Shown here in pieces: positions 1 through 12,420 of a DNA stretch of 64,000 bases (positions are counted from its first letter, which is position 1; each line of letters opens with the position of its first letter). Location: contig JARHVA010000667.1 in NCBI GenBank assembly GCA_037957365.1, positions 1,118,501 through 1,182,500 of the forward strand, given 5' to 3'. The notes below the pieces were generated by a model, which saw nothing but the letters and a program-made list of their open reading frames with translations, made no database searches and had not been told where the DNA came from. The stretch is from Torreya grandis (Eukaryota; Streptophyta; Pinopsida; Cupressales; Taxaceae). The translations under genes were made by a program, and so were the position numbers.

Positions 1-1034
1 TATGTTTAAACCATGTTTTGAAACATGTCCAAGAAGCTTACCTTCATGCACTGAAAATATACATTTTTTGGGATTTAGAGATATCACAAATTGCCCACAC
101 CTTTCGAAAACTTGCTTGAGATGAACCATGTGATCTTCTGCATCTTTTGAAAACACTGTTACATCATCCAAATAAACAAGCACAAACCTGTTAATAAGGC
201 TTTGGAAGGCTATATCCATGGCTCTCTGAAAGGTTGCTCCAGCGTTAGACAAACCGAATGGCATCTTTCTGTATGCAAATGTCCCCCACTTAGTCGTGAA
301 GGTTGTCTTGAATTGGCCATCTTCTTTGACCAAAATCTGATTGTAACCACTATATCCATCCAACAAGGAAATCCTCTCTGAATTTGCGCCAAGCTGTAAA
401 ATTTGTTCCATTGATGGCAATGGGTAGTGGTCTTTAAGGGAAGCCCTATTTAAATCACGGGAATGAACACACAAACGAATCTCACCATTTTTTTTAGTAC
501 TGGAATGAGGTTCGCCATCCAAATTGAGTGCTTGATTGGAAATATAATAGCTGATTCTATGAGCTTGTGAAACTCAGCGTTCATCAAAGGCTCAAGCTTT
601 GAATTGATTGGCCATTGTCTTTGTCTCACTGGTTTAATTTTGTTTTCTAACTCAATAGTGTGTTGAGCCAAAGTTGGATCAAAACCTTTGAGATCACTAT
701 ATTGCCATGCGAATATATTAGCAAAACTTGTGCATAAATCAATGAAAGCTTTCTTTTGTGGAGTGCATACCTTGCCCAATTTCAAAATTTTACCAGCTAC
801 AATCTCTACATTGGCATAGTGTTATTCCTTTGTTGACAATGATGGTTTCTCTTTCCTTAGCTCATCATCTTCACTGAAAATATTTTCAAGAGTGACCAAT
901 CCCTTGGGTAGCTTATTAGTTTTCAGTTGTACAATCTGATCACCATACTGCTGTAAGTGTTTCGACTGATTTTTAAAAAAAAACTCAGCCTCTTCCTACA
1001 AAAATCTCATAATTTGATTGTTATTTTCAAACAC
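1..1034 (-). pseudogene. Element A reverse transcriptase, N-terminal part, broken
   Basis: The pre-RT linker and RT start are spread over several minus-strand frames. Residues in the 450-785 segment include SDLKGFDPTLAQHTIELE, the conserved segment before RT, then KLIESAIIFPIKHS and WMANLIPVLKK, matching the RT start motif (usually WLANLVPVKKKNG). The segment 210-392 and bases 1-209 continue through the palm region in other frames, including FPCWMDIV where LDGYSGYNQI is expected. The catalytic YxDD box would lie at about 155-185. The sequence is homologous to the element C RT at 38610-39637. At least two frameshifts and stops prevent translation as one protein. Confidence 0.8.
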
Positions 1035-1829
1035 CTACCAATTTTCTTGGTTATTCGGAACAGAAGGCCTTATAACCATCTTTATATGTGACTGAAAAAT
1101 GTCACTTTTTACATCAGCTGAAATATCAAATTGTGTCTCGACAGCAACCAACCTATCAGCATGTTTATTCTTATCTCTTGGTATTCCCTGAATATTAAAA
1201 GCCTGAATATCTTCAAGTAAATTCCAAACTCTGTGTCTGTAAGATTTAAGCAACAGATTCTTGCATATATTCAAACCTCTTACTTGGTGGACTACAAGTT
1301 CACTATCTCCAAACACTTGCAAACAATTTACTTTTATCTTCATAGCCCACTGCAAACTATGAACTAGTGCTTCATATTCAGCAATGTTGTTTGAACAATC
1401 AAAATAAAATTTAATTGACGAAAAATACCTTTGTTTTGTAGGAGAAATTAACATCATTCCATCTCTGATTCCATGCTTATTTCTTGATCCATCAAAGTAA
1501 AATTGCCAAAACCTTTCATTAGGTTCGTCTTCTTTGACCATCACTGGAATTGGTGCATCGTTCTCATGAAGACAATACACACTAAGTCCTTCCTCTTCAA
1601 TCAACTTGTAGGGATCATGCTCATGCAAGGTAAAAGCCCACTCATCAAGAAACAAATTTGAAACTCCATCCAAAGGATAGTCCTTTTCTACATCATTAGT
1701 TTGTAATATTTCATCTGAAATGATACAATTTGCGTTGACCACATTTGACGTATAAGGCTCTGTATGAAAACATGCAATAGGCTCTGATTGAATTGTTACT
1801 TTTGTACCATATCTAGTTTTGAATAACAA
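1035..1829 (-). pseudogene. Element A archaeal/plant-type RNase H domain, upstream of RT
   Basis: An open 264-codon minus-strand frame carries an RNase H fold signature. FYFDGSRNKHG supplies the first catalytic Asp, NIAEYEALVHSL the Glu, VFGDSELVVHQV the second Asp, and DKNKHADRLVAV the final N..AD motif. The terminal N-x-x-A-D is typical of archaeal/plant RNase H (RVT_3 type) rather than the His-containing canonical gypsy RNase H. It lies between protease (1924-2133) and RT (below 785), not after RT. The role would be degradation of the RNA strand in RNA:DNA hybrids during reverse transcription. The frame ends at a TAG (1035-1037) after ENW, where element B has a Gln codon. All four acidic positions are intact. 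Confidence 0.82.
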
Positions 1830-1923
1830 ATAGGTCTAATCAATTGATAAATATCCTCCAATCTTTTAGGTGAAGTCCCTTGAAAGACACAGCGAAATAA
1901 GGAGGCAAGTCCACCACTACATC

Positions 1924-2133
1924 TTACTGAGTAGTAACGTTAGGACAAGCATGTAATGTTAATTTCAAATCTTTGATAATGCCTACCATCTTTGCTAGTG
2001 AACCATCCAACTGCAATACCCCTTTAGTATTTGGTGCATAAACAAGGCCAAGCTTGTTTGCAATCTGTTTGGGCATTACTGTACTGCTAGCTCCACTATC
2101 CACCATACAATTATGAGTATCACCTACTATCAA
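1924..2133 (-). pseudogene. Element A retroviral-type aspartic protease
   Basis: A 69-residue frame contains GDTHNCMVDSGASSTVMPK, with the D-S-G-A active-site motif of retropepsins, followed by the conserved KGVLQLDGSLAKMVGIIKDL. The element C protease at 40646-40879 aligns with it over most of its length (same VLQLDGS.AK.VG core). The enzyme would cleave the Gag-Pol polyprotein as a homodimer. A frame change separates it from the gag/linker frame at about 2120-2135, so the polyprotein is interrupted here. Confidence 0.8.
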
Positions 2134-4027
2134 AGAAAGATAAAAAAAGGGGAGTTTTCTTCGTTTTTACCTCAATTTTGTCCATCTTTAACATCTTATC
2201 AATTTGTTGCATCTGTTGCTTAGTTGGCTGATTTGAATTTGTCAAGACAACACCTTTTTCAACCGGTTTTGGAGACAATTCAAGCGCTGAAAGTTCTTGA
2301 ATGAGTTTATTTTTTTGCCCTGGAATTGAAAGAGAATCCCACATGTTAATGCTGATGTTAGACTTCTTCATTTGATCTACAATACTGAATCGAGATGCAC
2401 TAACCTTTGATTGCACTTTTTGTGGTACTTGCTACTCACGAATTAAAGGTATTTGCTACACTTTACTAACCTCTATATTCTGATTTTTTTGGGTTGTGGG
2501 AGCAGTAAGCTATCCTTTTGTACTTTGAGCAACAATACTAGGAGCACTTGAAGTATTTGCTACCGTTTGGGCTTCCTCAACAGTTCTTTTAGTTCTCTGA
2601 TAGGTTATAGATGCAACTTGACCACTTGAATTGTTAGTTTTAACATCTTGAATAAAAGCAACATGATCATCGACCTACCAATTTACATTAATAGCATTAG
2701 GTTGCCCTTGAACTTGATGAGTCACTCCTTGTGATGTCAAACTTGTATTTTGATATTGACCTCCTTGAAAAGAGAATTCTTTTTGTGTCATCTGTGGCAT
2801 GATGATGTTTTGTGATACCATTGCTTGGTTTTGAGCATCATTGAGATTTGAAGGCTGCCAACCTGAATCCTGCACCAAATTATTTTGAGGTGGGGTTGGA
2901 ACAATGGCTTTTGAAGTGGAAGGAGCATTCGGATTAAGAGCAGCATATGGATTAGTTGGAGTTATGGTTCCTTGTGCTTGATAGGGTGGTCTATTTTCTC
3001 TGAAACCCTGATAAGGAGACCTTTGGTTTTTGAAGGACTGATAGTTGTTCTAATTTTGCTATGGATAAGGCTTATTTGACTAAAATTGTTGCCTTTTGAG
3101 CTATACTATTTCATTTCCAAAAGATTGTAGCAAAATTTTCAACTCTCCTATCTCACTAGCTTGACCAGTAAGGGCTACAATAGGAACTTGAGGTGCTGGA
3201 ATAGGAGCTAATAATGGAATTTGAGGGGCTGCTACAGAACTTATTTCTGGAAATATGGGCATTGGAGGTCTTGGAGAAAGTTTACCTGCTTGTATCAAAC
3301 TATTTTCTATCTTTATTGCAACTTCATAAGCATCTAGCAAAGTAGTACCACCCATTGATTGTATCATCACACTAATGTCAGAATTAAGAGCTTTCAAAAA
3401 ATACAGAAATGCATATTCAGAGGATGGCCTAATCAAAACCGGTATCTTGGTTCATGTCTTCTGAAATCTGAAATTAAAATCAGACATGAACTCATGATGA
3501 GCTCTTTGTATGGCAGTTAATTGCTCAACTAAAGATAAGTGATCAGATTTGTCTTCAAATTGCTTGACTAAGGCCGCACCCAATTCATCCCAGGTAGAAA
3601 CGGATCTAAGTGGAAGGGTTCTATACCACTGTAATGCTTTTTATTTGAAAGAAACAACAAACAATCTAATAGCAATATTATCTTCAACAACATTATGAAC
3701 TGAACAAAGATTAGCCACATCCTGGTTATGCTCAATAGGGGTTGTTTGATTTTCTCCTGAGAAGAATGGAATACTTTTGAGGGCAGATACAAAAATGTCG
3801 TCTAACTATGTTAGATTCAGTGGACTTCCCCTATTGAATGGAGCAAACACTTGATTTCTAACGGCCATTTGGATGATGGGGATTGCAGTGTTTAGAACGA
3901 TAGGATGAGGGGGAGGTAAATATTCCCTTCGAGGATATGGATTTGCCCTCTTAGACCTCGCTCTTTTATAAGTTACAAATTCAAAAGGAATACCTTTACT
4001 TCCTGATCTTGTGGTAACCTTTGGCAT
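2134..4027 (-). pseudogene. Element A gag with proline/glutamine-rich linker, broken
   Basis: Translation on the minus strand starts at a good ATG (4025-4027, protein MPKVTTRSGSKG). The capsid-like segment holds the Retrotrans_gag pattern LQWYRTLPLRSVSTWDELG at about 3575-3640. The frame 3101-3436 continues with PSSEYAFLYFLKALNSD, then a Pro-rich stretch. From 3050 to 2675 the sequence is Gln/Asn/Pro-rich (PYQAQG, QNIIMPQMTQ). Near 2330-2400 is the conserved pre-protease motif NMWDSLSIPGQKNKL. I see no CCHC zinc knuckle. At least five in-frame stops interrupt it, one of them a TGA where element C has Trp (QKTW). Confidence 0.78.
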
Positions 4028-4122
4028 GAACAGATTGCCTGAATGATGCTATGAACTCTGCAACTGGATGTAGATGAATATCCTTTGCTGCTACTAAAAC
4101 TCTATGCAAAGAACTTTTTTGT

Positions 4123-4141
4123 GGTCCCACTGGGCATGCCA
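4123..4141 (-). promoter_or_regulatory. Primer-binding site, element A
   Basis: Five bases inside the LTR end, the minus strand reads TGGCATGCCCAGTGGGACC, a TGG-initiated tRNA-complementary site at the place expected for minus-strand priming. It is a diverged version of the element B site at 33011-33027, with the same spacer. Confidence 0.6.
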
Positions 4142-4146
4142 AAAAC

Positions 4147-6860
4147 TGTTGTCAACCTAGTGTTGCACTCTGAAACAAAGACGTGCTGAAATGACTAATC
4201 CTCTCTCCAGTTGAAAAAATGGGATCTTCTCATGAAGGTGGGTGCCTCAATGGTGAGAACCTCCAAAGAAGGTTGGTTCCTGTAAGATGTATCAATGCAG
4301 ATCTCTACTCTGTGTTGCAAATCTACCATGGAAAAGGGAGAAAGAAACTTGAAAGGGAAATCCTACCTAATGACGGTGATACACCAAAATGTTGATCCAC
4401 TCTACTTGGAACCTTGAACACTGAATCAAACAAGGGAAAAGAAAGACCTTTGATGTCAATTGATCACCATGCATAAGTATTTCATAAGAAGGTTTGATCC
4501 AATGACAAAAACGTGAGAAAAAATGATGGAGAGAGCTCTGATACAAGACACTTTGCAACCACCTAACATTCACTTACAGCTTCAACAAAAGACATATAAA
4601 ACACTGAACATGACCTGCATAACATGATGAGCTAGCAACTAGGTACGAATCAGAATTTGAGAAGGGAGAGAAATTTACCATGTATGCAAATTGTTGAATG
4701 AATGCACACTATGCCAGCACTTGAAATTTGAAAGTACAGTCCTATTGATTGAAGAGGTTACACAACTCACCAATGGCAGAGTCTGGTCTTACCAAGAGGA
4801 ATAGATTTTATAAGGCTGAAAAACCACTAATATAGAAAATTACAAAGAGCCAAGAGATTGGCGTTGGAAATAGGAGAGGAAGTTAACTCTTCATTAGCCC
4901 AAGTCCAAATGGCATTGCATGGATCTTCCAAATTTGTCTTTCCTTGGCTTATACCTGGTTGTCTTGCATGAATAATCCTTGGCGTTGAAAACAAGAAGAC
5001 AAGCTTTGAATGCATGACACCTACGAATAGATGTCTTGACTTTAAAACTAGTCAACTTCAAAACAAGAGTAATCAAATTCACTCGAATTGCTGGAACGTT
5101 TGAAAGTTTCCCCTTTGCATGAAATCAATGCAAATGCCAAATTATGAATTGTGTTTGAACCGCTGGAACGTTTCGAGTTTTAAGACAAACAAGAGTGCGT
5201 GCATGGAATCTAGTTGTTTGAAATGTTCAATGCTTTGCCCGTTCATCATGCAAGACAACTCTATTTTCAGAATTGAAGCATGCTTGTTTTCTTAAATGCG
5301 TTCACTTCATTGGAGTCACATTAGTCTGTGCATGGTCTTTGTTTATCCTGCCTTTGTCTTTATTCTTCGTTGGTTTTATTTACTATTCATGTTTATGTCC
5401 ATGTTCAGTTCTGCTTTAGTCTTTGCTCATGCCTCTATTGATCATGCTTAGTTCACTTCGTGTTTTCTCTGGCTTTTCCTGTGTTCTGCTTTAATTCAGG
5501 ATTTGGGCTTTATTTTAGTTTTTGTCCGAAGGACTCTCTGTCTCTTCTCTTTCCCGGGCTTAGCATTTCCTTTTATCTTTTTTGGCCTTTGTTTACGCCC
5601 TTGTCTTTTCTATTGGGTTTTTTTTTTCTTTTGAAGCTGTCCTTATTCCTTTGGACAAAAAGTCCGAAGGAATTCGTTTTCTTGCCAATTTTCCCGAATT
5701 TATTCTTTTAGGCTCTTATGTCTTGCCCTTTGATTTTCTTCGAACTTTTGTTGACTTCATATTCCCAAAGATGACCTGTTTGACAATTATTCCGAAGGAT
5801 TTCCTTCTTTGCCTTTGTTCTCTTTATTGTCTTCGGTTTTTTATCCCCCTGAATTTCCTCGGACTTTTTGTCCGAAGGAATTCGTCTCCTTTGGCTATCT
5901 TTTCCCCGAAGGGTAAGTGCCTTTTGGGAACTTTGCTTTTGTCCTTTGCTTTATGAAGGTGCCCTCCGCAAGGGCTTATGCTTCCCAATAATGCCCTTTG
6001 GAACTTTTGAAAGGGCCCTGCCACCGACCAAGTGCCCTCTGCAAGGGCAGGTGTCCTTTGGAAAAATGAATTTTGTCTTTTCAGAATTTTTTTTTTGCCA
6101 AGGTCTTCTTCGTGCTTGAAGTGTCCCCCATAAGGGCACATACCCTTCGGGGAAATTGTAAATGTCTCTACGCGATGCCCAGATGTCCTCCACAAGGGCT
6201 ATTTCTTCCAGAAGTGCCCTTCGGAAGAATTGAAAAGGTCCACTTCACCGACCAAGTGCCCCCTGCGAGGGCGTGTCTGCCTTCAAAAGTGTCTTTCGGA
6301 AGAATTGTAGGGCACCTGGTCTTTTTGAAGCCGTCCCTTGGAACTTTTGTCTTGACTTGAAAACCATAAAGTGAACCAACCCGAAGGGTTACATACCCTT
6401 CAGGGCTTTTGAAATGGATCTTCCCGAAGGGTAGGTCTTCTCAACTATGCTTTTCTCCTTTCTTTCGGACAAAAAGTCCGAAGAAAATAAGCTTTGAATG
6501 ACTGCCACTTAGTCATTTTTTCGGACTTTTACACAGTCTTTTGAGAGCTCTTTCTCTCGGATAGAATGTCCGAAGACATAGTCCACCTCTCATAGCCCTA
6601 AAAAATTCCTTGGGAAGACAAAATAACTAAACTTACAGCTTGCATGTCTTGGCTGTATTTGCACATTTCGCTGTAATCAAGAAAGCTCCTTGGAAACCTC
6701 TGCATGACTAAAATTCACCTGGCTGTAGATGGCCACTTGGGTGGCTGTAAATGCTCATTTAAGGACCCCAAAACTGATTCACAAGACAAACTTGGCACCA
6801 TAGCAAAGTTTCGAAGTGTAGGGGTGACAATTTGCCTTGTGGGGGGCCAAATTGTCAACA
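4147..6860 (-). repeat. Element A 5' LTR (about 2.7 kb)
   Basis: The LTR has TG...CA ends: TGTTGTCAACC at 4147 and ATTGTCAACA ending at 6860. It directly abuts the primer site of element A. Bases 5640-6480 contain TCCGAAGG palindromes and CCCTCYGCAAGGGCA repeats that also occur in the LTRs of elements B and C and in the solo LTRs. A possible TATA segment on the minus strand lies near 4829-4838 (CTATATTAG). The open frames within 5460-6360 fall on both strands of the palindromic tract and are not credible genes. The second LTR is outside the window. Confidence 0.75.
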
Positions 6861-6997
6861 CAAGCTTCCAAAGATTTTTTATTTCTTATTCGTTCCAAGC
6901 AGGTAGTGGACAGGATTAAAGACATCCACGAGGCTAGTAAAAAATTGACACAACTTCTTGATATTTTGAGAGATTTGGTCTCTCATTACCATGGATT
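6861..6997. other. Short unassigned spacer
   Basis: These 137 bases lie between the outer end of LTR A and the start of the next LTR. A plus-strand frame (QVVDRIKDIHEASKKLTQLL) looks protein-like and could be an old LINE or gene fragment, but I do not recognise it. Confidence 0.4.
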
Positions 6998-9685
6998 TGT
7001 TACAAAAAATCGGTCCCCTTTTTCCCTGCTGCTCTGAGCCAGTTCATTTCTAATTCTTTGCACAAGTCTGGAAATTTCTACGGACTTTGTAGGTCCATTT
7101 ATACGGACTCTACAGGCAGTTCCTTCGGCAGATGAAGAACCAGTTCAAAGAGTGCAAGGTTTTACAAAGCTTCTTCAGACTCTTGTTCTGAAGAAATTTA
7201 TAAGGAAAGAGAGCTAAAATGGTTCAAAGACACTTTTTCTTAAGGTTGGAAAAGTGGTTCAACAACATGATCTTTCCATGAGTTAGCATCTTTGAATCGT
7301 TGAACCATTGAACCGGCTTCAATGCTTCAGTTCAATGCCTTGGTTCAACGCTTTGGTTCAACGGCTTTGGTTCAGCAAAGTCCGACGGCGAGGTTCAATC
7401 AAATGGTTCATCGACTTGGTTCAAGGCTTGGTTCAATTCAGTTGGTTTAATGCTTTGTTTCAATCAGACGGTATAATCACTTGGTTCACTCAGTCGGTTC
7501 AACGACTTGGTTCAGTCGGTTTGGTTCAAAGCTTGGTTCAAAGTGTTGGTTTAGCGTTCAATTCAACAGTTGGTTCAAAGGAATGGTTCAATAAAAAAAA
7601 GAGTTCGAGAGAGCCTTCCGAAGGACAAGTGCCCTTGCGAAGGGCACTTGGTCGGCAACAACACCCTTCAGAAAGGGTCATTTTGAACTTTCCAAAAGGG
7701 CACTTAGAAAGGCATAGAAAAGACTAAGGCATTGAACGAATTCTTTCAGACTTTTTGTTCAAAGGAATTCCTTCGGACAAAAAGTTTGAAGAAATTCGGA
7801 AGGAAGATAGCCGTGGGAAAAGTGGCCAGGAAGAAAACCCGAAAGAAATCAAAGCGGCCGAAACAATTCTTGCGGACTTTTTGTCCGTGGGAAAAAGCCC
7901 GAAGGAGAAACCCGCCGAGGAGCCGAAGGACCCCGAAGGGAAGGTGCCCTTGCGGGGGACTTTCGGGCCAAAATGAAGGGACTTTTCCAAAAGCCGAAGG
8001 GTCACCTTCCCTTCGGGAAGGTGCAAAGAAGAAGTCCGCAGAAAAGAAAGAGAAAGCCGAAGAAAGTCCAAGGGGTGATGGGCTCGAGGACGTCAAAGTC
8101 AAGCACGACAAACTAGCCGTTGGAAATTCAAACGCAGTGACGAGCTCGCGAACGTCAATTTTACACCAGGAAAAGCCAGAGCACAGAAGGCGCCAAGTGT
8201 CAACCGCGGAGGGCTTTGACATGTTTCCTCTAAAAGAAGCAGAATGTGCCACGTGTCCCCTGCAAAGCTCGGCGGAAGCCGACAAGTGTCAACATCCGCG
8301 GTCTCTCCCTTTTGTCCTACGAGAACTATGGTGGGCCCCGGACGAATTGCTAAAGAGAGTGGAAGCCGACATGTGTCCTCTTTCGTAGGACCTTCAAAGG
8401 GTGCCTAAAGCTTCTATAAGTTAAGCAGATGATGCCACAGTCCTGCCCACTTCACAGTGGAACGTGCCATGTGTCACTTATTTGAAATCGGCGGAAAGTG
8501 GCCAAGGCAAGCAAGAAGAGCCCAAGGAACGCAACGACCTGCCAAAAGATAGCCCCTCCGAAGGAGCCAAAAGAGACAGAAACAGGAAGAAGACAAAGTG
8601 CATAAGTGGACAAACAGTCCAGGTGGCAAGAGGAGGTGTCAACTCAGGGATTTATTCTTGCAGTTGGAACAACGCTTGTCAAGTGGTCACCAAACGGCGC
8701 GAACAGTAAGCGGCGCAACCTGTTTTCTTCATTTCGCATTAATGAGCAGACAAGCCACGTAAATGCCTTGAAGGAAGCAGTCTGTTTGCAGAAAAGAGGC
8801 GCGGCCCATGCTTTCGCATTAATGTTGGAACGCCAAAGTCAAAGCAGGAGCTGACAATCAAATGACTTCCTCTTCCCAAGGTTCAGAACGTACATGGGCC
8901 AGCTTGTCAAGAGCGCCAAAGTCTTTTCAAAATAAGCGCCAAGTTCTCTTCTCCTCTTTCTATATATTGCAAACTTCTCATTTTGAGAAGGATCCATTCT
9001 CTTAGCCCGTAAGGCAAACCTCTGCCCAAAAATCTCTCGGGCTTGTAAGGCAGAACTCTGTCAGTTTTTACCTTGAATCAAGACTTGGCATTTTGACCTC
9101 CATTTGGACTTGCACTCACGCATATGTCTATGTTTTCTTTGTGTTAAGTCATTTCCTTTTATGCTTTTCACAGATCGATTCCAGCATGTCTAGTGCATTG
9201 TGAGTTTCTTCTTTTGCAGGTCTGCCAGAAGTGTCTATAGCATAAATATAGGCGCATGTGAACAAGCTGCCAAAGTGTGTCTCAGAACACCTTTGATAGT
9301 TCTTCCTCCCTGTATCTCTACGGACCCCTGACTCACTGAAACAGAAGGGTTTCCCACATCAGATGAAGTTTATGGGTGCTTCGTCTTGGTGAAAAGTGTA
9401 TGTCCACGCTGAGTGGATCATCTTTTTTGGTGTATCACCTCTTTTATTTTAGGTTTAGGTTTTGTTTTCAGCATCTTTCTCCCTTTTCATCCCCCCCCTT
9501 TGTTCATTTATTTGTTAGCAGTAGAAAGTCTAGGACCTAAAAGATGCATCAGAGGGAGCTAGCCCTATCTAGAGACTCTCCCCTCCAGCTTCGGCGGTCC
9601 CACAGGCGAGAGGGGAGTTTCCATTTTGACGTGTGGAAGGCAAGAGCTAGGCGTCTTGCCCTGGGTGCAATCCACTGCGTCAACA
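6998..9685 (+). repeat. Solo-type LTR of the element C family, inverted orientation
   Basis: This is the reverse complement of the LTR type at 19526-21782, 29416-31766 and 42801-45306. It begins near TGTTAC, then AAAATCGGTCCCC, lacking part of the usual TGTTGACC terminus, and ends GGGTGCAATCCACTGCGTCAACA at 9685. Modules in order are AGTCCGTAGA-like, GGTTCAA cluster (7300-7590), CGCAAGGGCAC and TCCGAAGG palindromes (7615-8050), TTGACGT (8090-8160), CACGTG (8250-8255), and TATATATT (8961-8968). No primer site or polyprotein follows it; LINE sequence starts at once. I could not identify a clean target duplication, so it may be a truncated 5' or 3' LTR rather than a true solo LTR. Confidence 0.72.
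8960..8968 (+). promoter_or_regulatory. Putative LTR TATA box
   Basis: CTATATATTG lies on the sense strand of this LTR, in the position where all related LTRs in the window have the same motif. It lies about 1.96 kb from the LTR start and is followed by a U5-like tail of about 0.7 kb. Confidence 0.5.
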
Positions 9686-12420
9686 AGATGTTCATGCCAT
9701 CTCCCTTGGAAAATTCATCAATCAAGGTAACATAAAATTCATTTCTGAGGTTGGGGACCTAGATCTCATTACAAATTGGCATCCAATGACCCTTTTGAAT
9801 GCATCTTACAACATAATTGCTAAAGCCCTTGCTCTCATGGTGAGTTACTTGCTACCTCTCATTATCCGGCCAAAGAAATCTAGTTTCATTTGCATTAGAT
9901 ACATTTTAGATAATGTTATTTCAGTTTGGGAAGTGATGGAATGGGCTCATTCCTCACAACAGAAATCCTTGTTCATCAAAATTGATTTTAAGGACTATGA
10001 CTGAATTAAATGGCCATTTATCCTTGCCATTCTTTAGGCTTGAGGGTTTGGGGCAATATTTTTGTAAACAATTAGTATGATGTTTCATGATGTTGGTGCT
10101 TGTATCACCATTAATGGAGTTCAATCTAAAAAAATTGGTTTGTTAGGATATATTACGTAAGATTTTCCACTTGCTCCCTCCCTCTATGAGGAGGTAACAA
10201 AAGGGTCTAGTCACCTACTTGTTGATTACACCTCTAGAGGTTTGGTTAAATGAATTGCTCTCCCTCTGTATTAGAATTAGATGGTCAATGGTCACTTTGT
10301 TGATGACTCTTTTCCCACCCTTGCTGAAGAGGGGACATCTATCAACAATGCATGGAAAGTTTGGACATTTTTTGCTTAGCCTCTAGATATTCTATTCAAT
10401 GGAAGAAAAGTCAGTGTTGCAGATAGTTTGACACTGCATCTTAATTTGGTTACAAAAGTTTAAGTGGTATTGGATTCATCTTGAAGAACAATTCAAATTC
10501 TTGGGCATCCCTTTTGCCTTTTATGCGACCCCTTCAAAGCTATGGAACTAAGTGGTGCAGAGGGTGTAGAAGAATTTTTTTTTTGGATCACTAAACTACT
10601 CTCCCTGGTTGGTAAATTTCAGGGTTTCTCTAAGGTCCTTGCAGCCACCCATGTTTATTAATTTTCTTGTTGGGCTCCATCCAAAGATGCATATGCTAAA
10701 CTCGAATGTCTTCTCAAAGACATTCTTTGGGCCAATTCTAAAGGCTCTAAAGGGCTTTACAAAATTGCATGGGATATTTGCTGCCGACCTAAAGAGATAG
10801 TGGTTTTGGCCTTCTAATGTAAAATTCTAAGGCATTGCCCTTTGTATCAAATGGATCATCTATTCCCTTAAGGGAGAAGAGGAATGGAATATTTTTCCTC
10901 GCCATTGCATAAAAGAAGGCAGTGCCTTTGGTAGACCAACTTGGAAAGGTATTGGTATTCAATCACTTCTGCTCACTCAGGTTCCTGTCAAGATTAAAGG
11001 ATCTTTTGTGGCTCAAAGTATCTAGAAAGCTTGGGAATTGATCAAACCTCATTTGGTTTGGGATGAAGATGATTTCAGAACAGGGATTTCTCTAAACTCT
11101 CATTCCCTTTGATGTTCTCCAATTCTCTCTTATTATGGTGATCCCTTTACCTTGGTTCCCTGGATTAAGAGTCTCTGAATTTTTAAGGAATAAAGGTGAT
11201 TTCAGTTTTTTTTGCAATCGGTCCCGGGATTGGATACCTTGGCCTATCCTATGTGATTAGTTTCAGTTTTCTCCCAATGGCCTTGCCTCAATTTTTGAGG
11301 TGCAAAAATCCATCCCAGATGAACATCTCCACTAAATTGGAGTTCAAGCACCCTCTAGATGATGGATTAACTAGAAGTGGCCTATTGAGGCCCCTTTCCA
11401 CTAGTACAAGACCCAACTTTGTTCTAGGTTGTGTTTGCTGAAAAGTAAATCGTTTTATAGTGACCTAGGGGTGAAGGTTTGACAAAATTTGGAAAGCAGT
11501 TACTAAGTCCAAATAGGTCCATTTCCTTTGTTGCATATAACATTAAGGTTTACAAACTTATTCATATATGTGTAGATAATCCCTTGTGCTCTTCATGCCA
11601 ATAGCCTAAGACATTTAAGCATCTTTTGTGGTTTTGGAAGCAAGCTTATTCAGCCTGAAGGTGGATTTATATCCTTTTCAACCATTTTGTCCAAAATTCT
11701 TCTCTTGGAAAATGGTGTTCTTAGGGGATTCAGCCATGTTACTTGCAAAGTACAATCAAATATGTCATATAATTCATTTTGAAATTATTTTTTATTTATA
11801 GAAAGAAAGAAACAATGCAATATTTAACCAATTAGTTCTAAATGGTTCTTTTTTGTTACTAACAAAGTGAAAGTGATCTCAGATGTCATGCTACAAATTC
11901 AAGTGCAAGTGGAGAAGGTTTGGTTGGAGGTTAAACACCTCCATAATTTGTTGGACAATTAGGGAAGTGCTCCCTGTGCAGTTAGCCCGTCCCCCCTGAC
12001 TGTCCCCCTCAACAGTCACCCTCTAAGGTTGTGGCTTTGGAGCTTGTTGTAGGTACCATTCACATAGCAACCACCAAAGTGGTTCAATGCATTTCTGGTG
12101 GCCCTCACTAGTGCAAAGCTCTCGCATTGGTGGGTTTGTAGACATTGGTGGGTGGAGGGCTCTGCAACAAGGAAAGTTTCCTTGCTTGTCTTACCCATTT
12201 AGGTAGGAGCTAGTGGATAAGGAAAACAGAGACAATCAAAATGATGGGTGGGAGCCAGTACTTGATACAACAGATTCACCCAATGGTAGTGGCTTGGCTT
12301 GGGGTGATAGGCCGGATGATCCTCTGCCTCCATCAACTTTGCTAATTATTTCCGTTGCCTAGTTCGTGTGCGTTGTTGTCTTGGTGCCCTTGGGGATTTA
12401 TACATATTTATTTTGGGATT
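9686..12420 (+). mobile_element. Decayed LINE (non-LTR retrotransposon) 1
   Basis: Plus-strand frames contain plant LINE ORF2 features from immediately after the LTR end to about 11990, then a non-coding 3' part. The 5' end, including the endonuclease, is missing; it was either truncated on insertion or displaced by the LTR at 6998-9685. Stops and frameshifts occur every 50-80 codons, so the copy is old and dead. I assign it to L1-type plant LINEs by the RT wording only. Confidence 0.72.
9730..11440 (+). pseudogene. LINE 1 reverse transcriptase remnant
   Basis: Frame 9786-10004 encodes TLLNASYNIIAKALAL, then a run of RT residues ending ALFIKID-type sequence (here SLFIKIDFKDYD). The Asp in FKDYD corresponds to the first catalytic Asp of RT (canonical F.KAYD). 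Upstream, 9740-9785 gives the GDLDLITNWHPM segment that precedes it in plant LINEs, in another frame. Later frames to 11440 keep fragments of the thumb and connection region. From 11440 to 11990 the wording resembles the C-terminal reverse-transcriptase zinc-binding domain. It would have performed target-primed reverse transcription; no intact enzyme remains. Confidence 0.72.

Larger units (their letters stand above)
1..4146 (-). mobile_element. Ty3/gypsy LTR retrotransposon A, internal region (partial)
   Basis: Reading the minus strand from 4146 downward, the order is primer-binding site, gag, Pro/Gln-rich linker, aspartic protease, RNase H-like domain, linker, reverse transcriptase. The element runs off the window at base 1, so the rest of RT, the integrase and the 3' LTR are not visible. 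It is a related but distinct copy of element C (37135-42800), with the same domain order and several shared protein stretches such as the WDSLSIPGQK linker motif. Several in-frame stops make it non-autonomous. Assignment to a Tat/Ogre-like lineage is inferred from the extra RNase H and the primer site; no phylogeny was run. Confidence 0.85.

Noticed and set aside
7308..8388. Long open frames on both strands (up to 218 codons) in the LTR
   Set aside because: They lie in palindromic, CCGAAGG-rich sequence, so both strands stay open together; Lys/Glu/Arg or Phe/Ser-rich translations repeat the same words and match no protein family.
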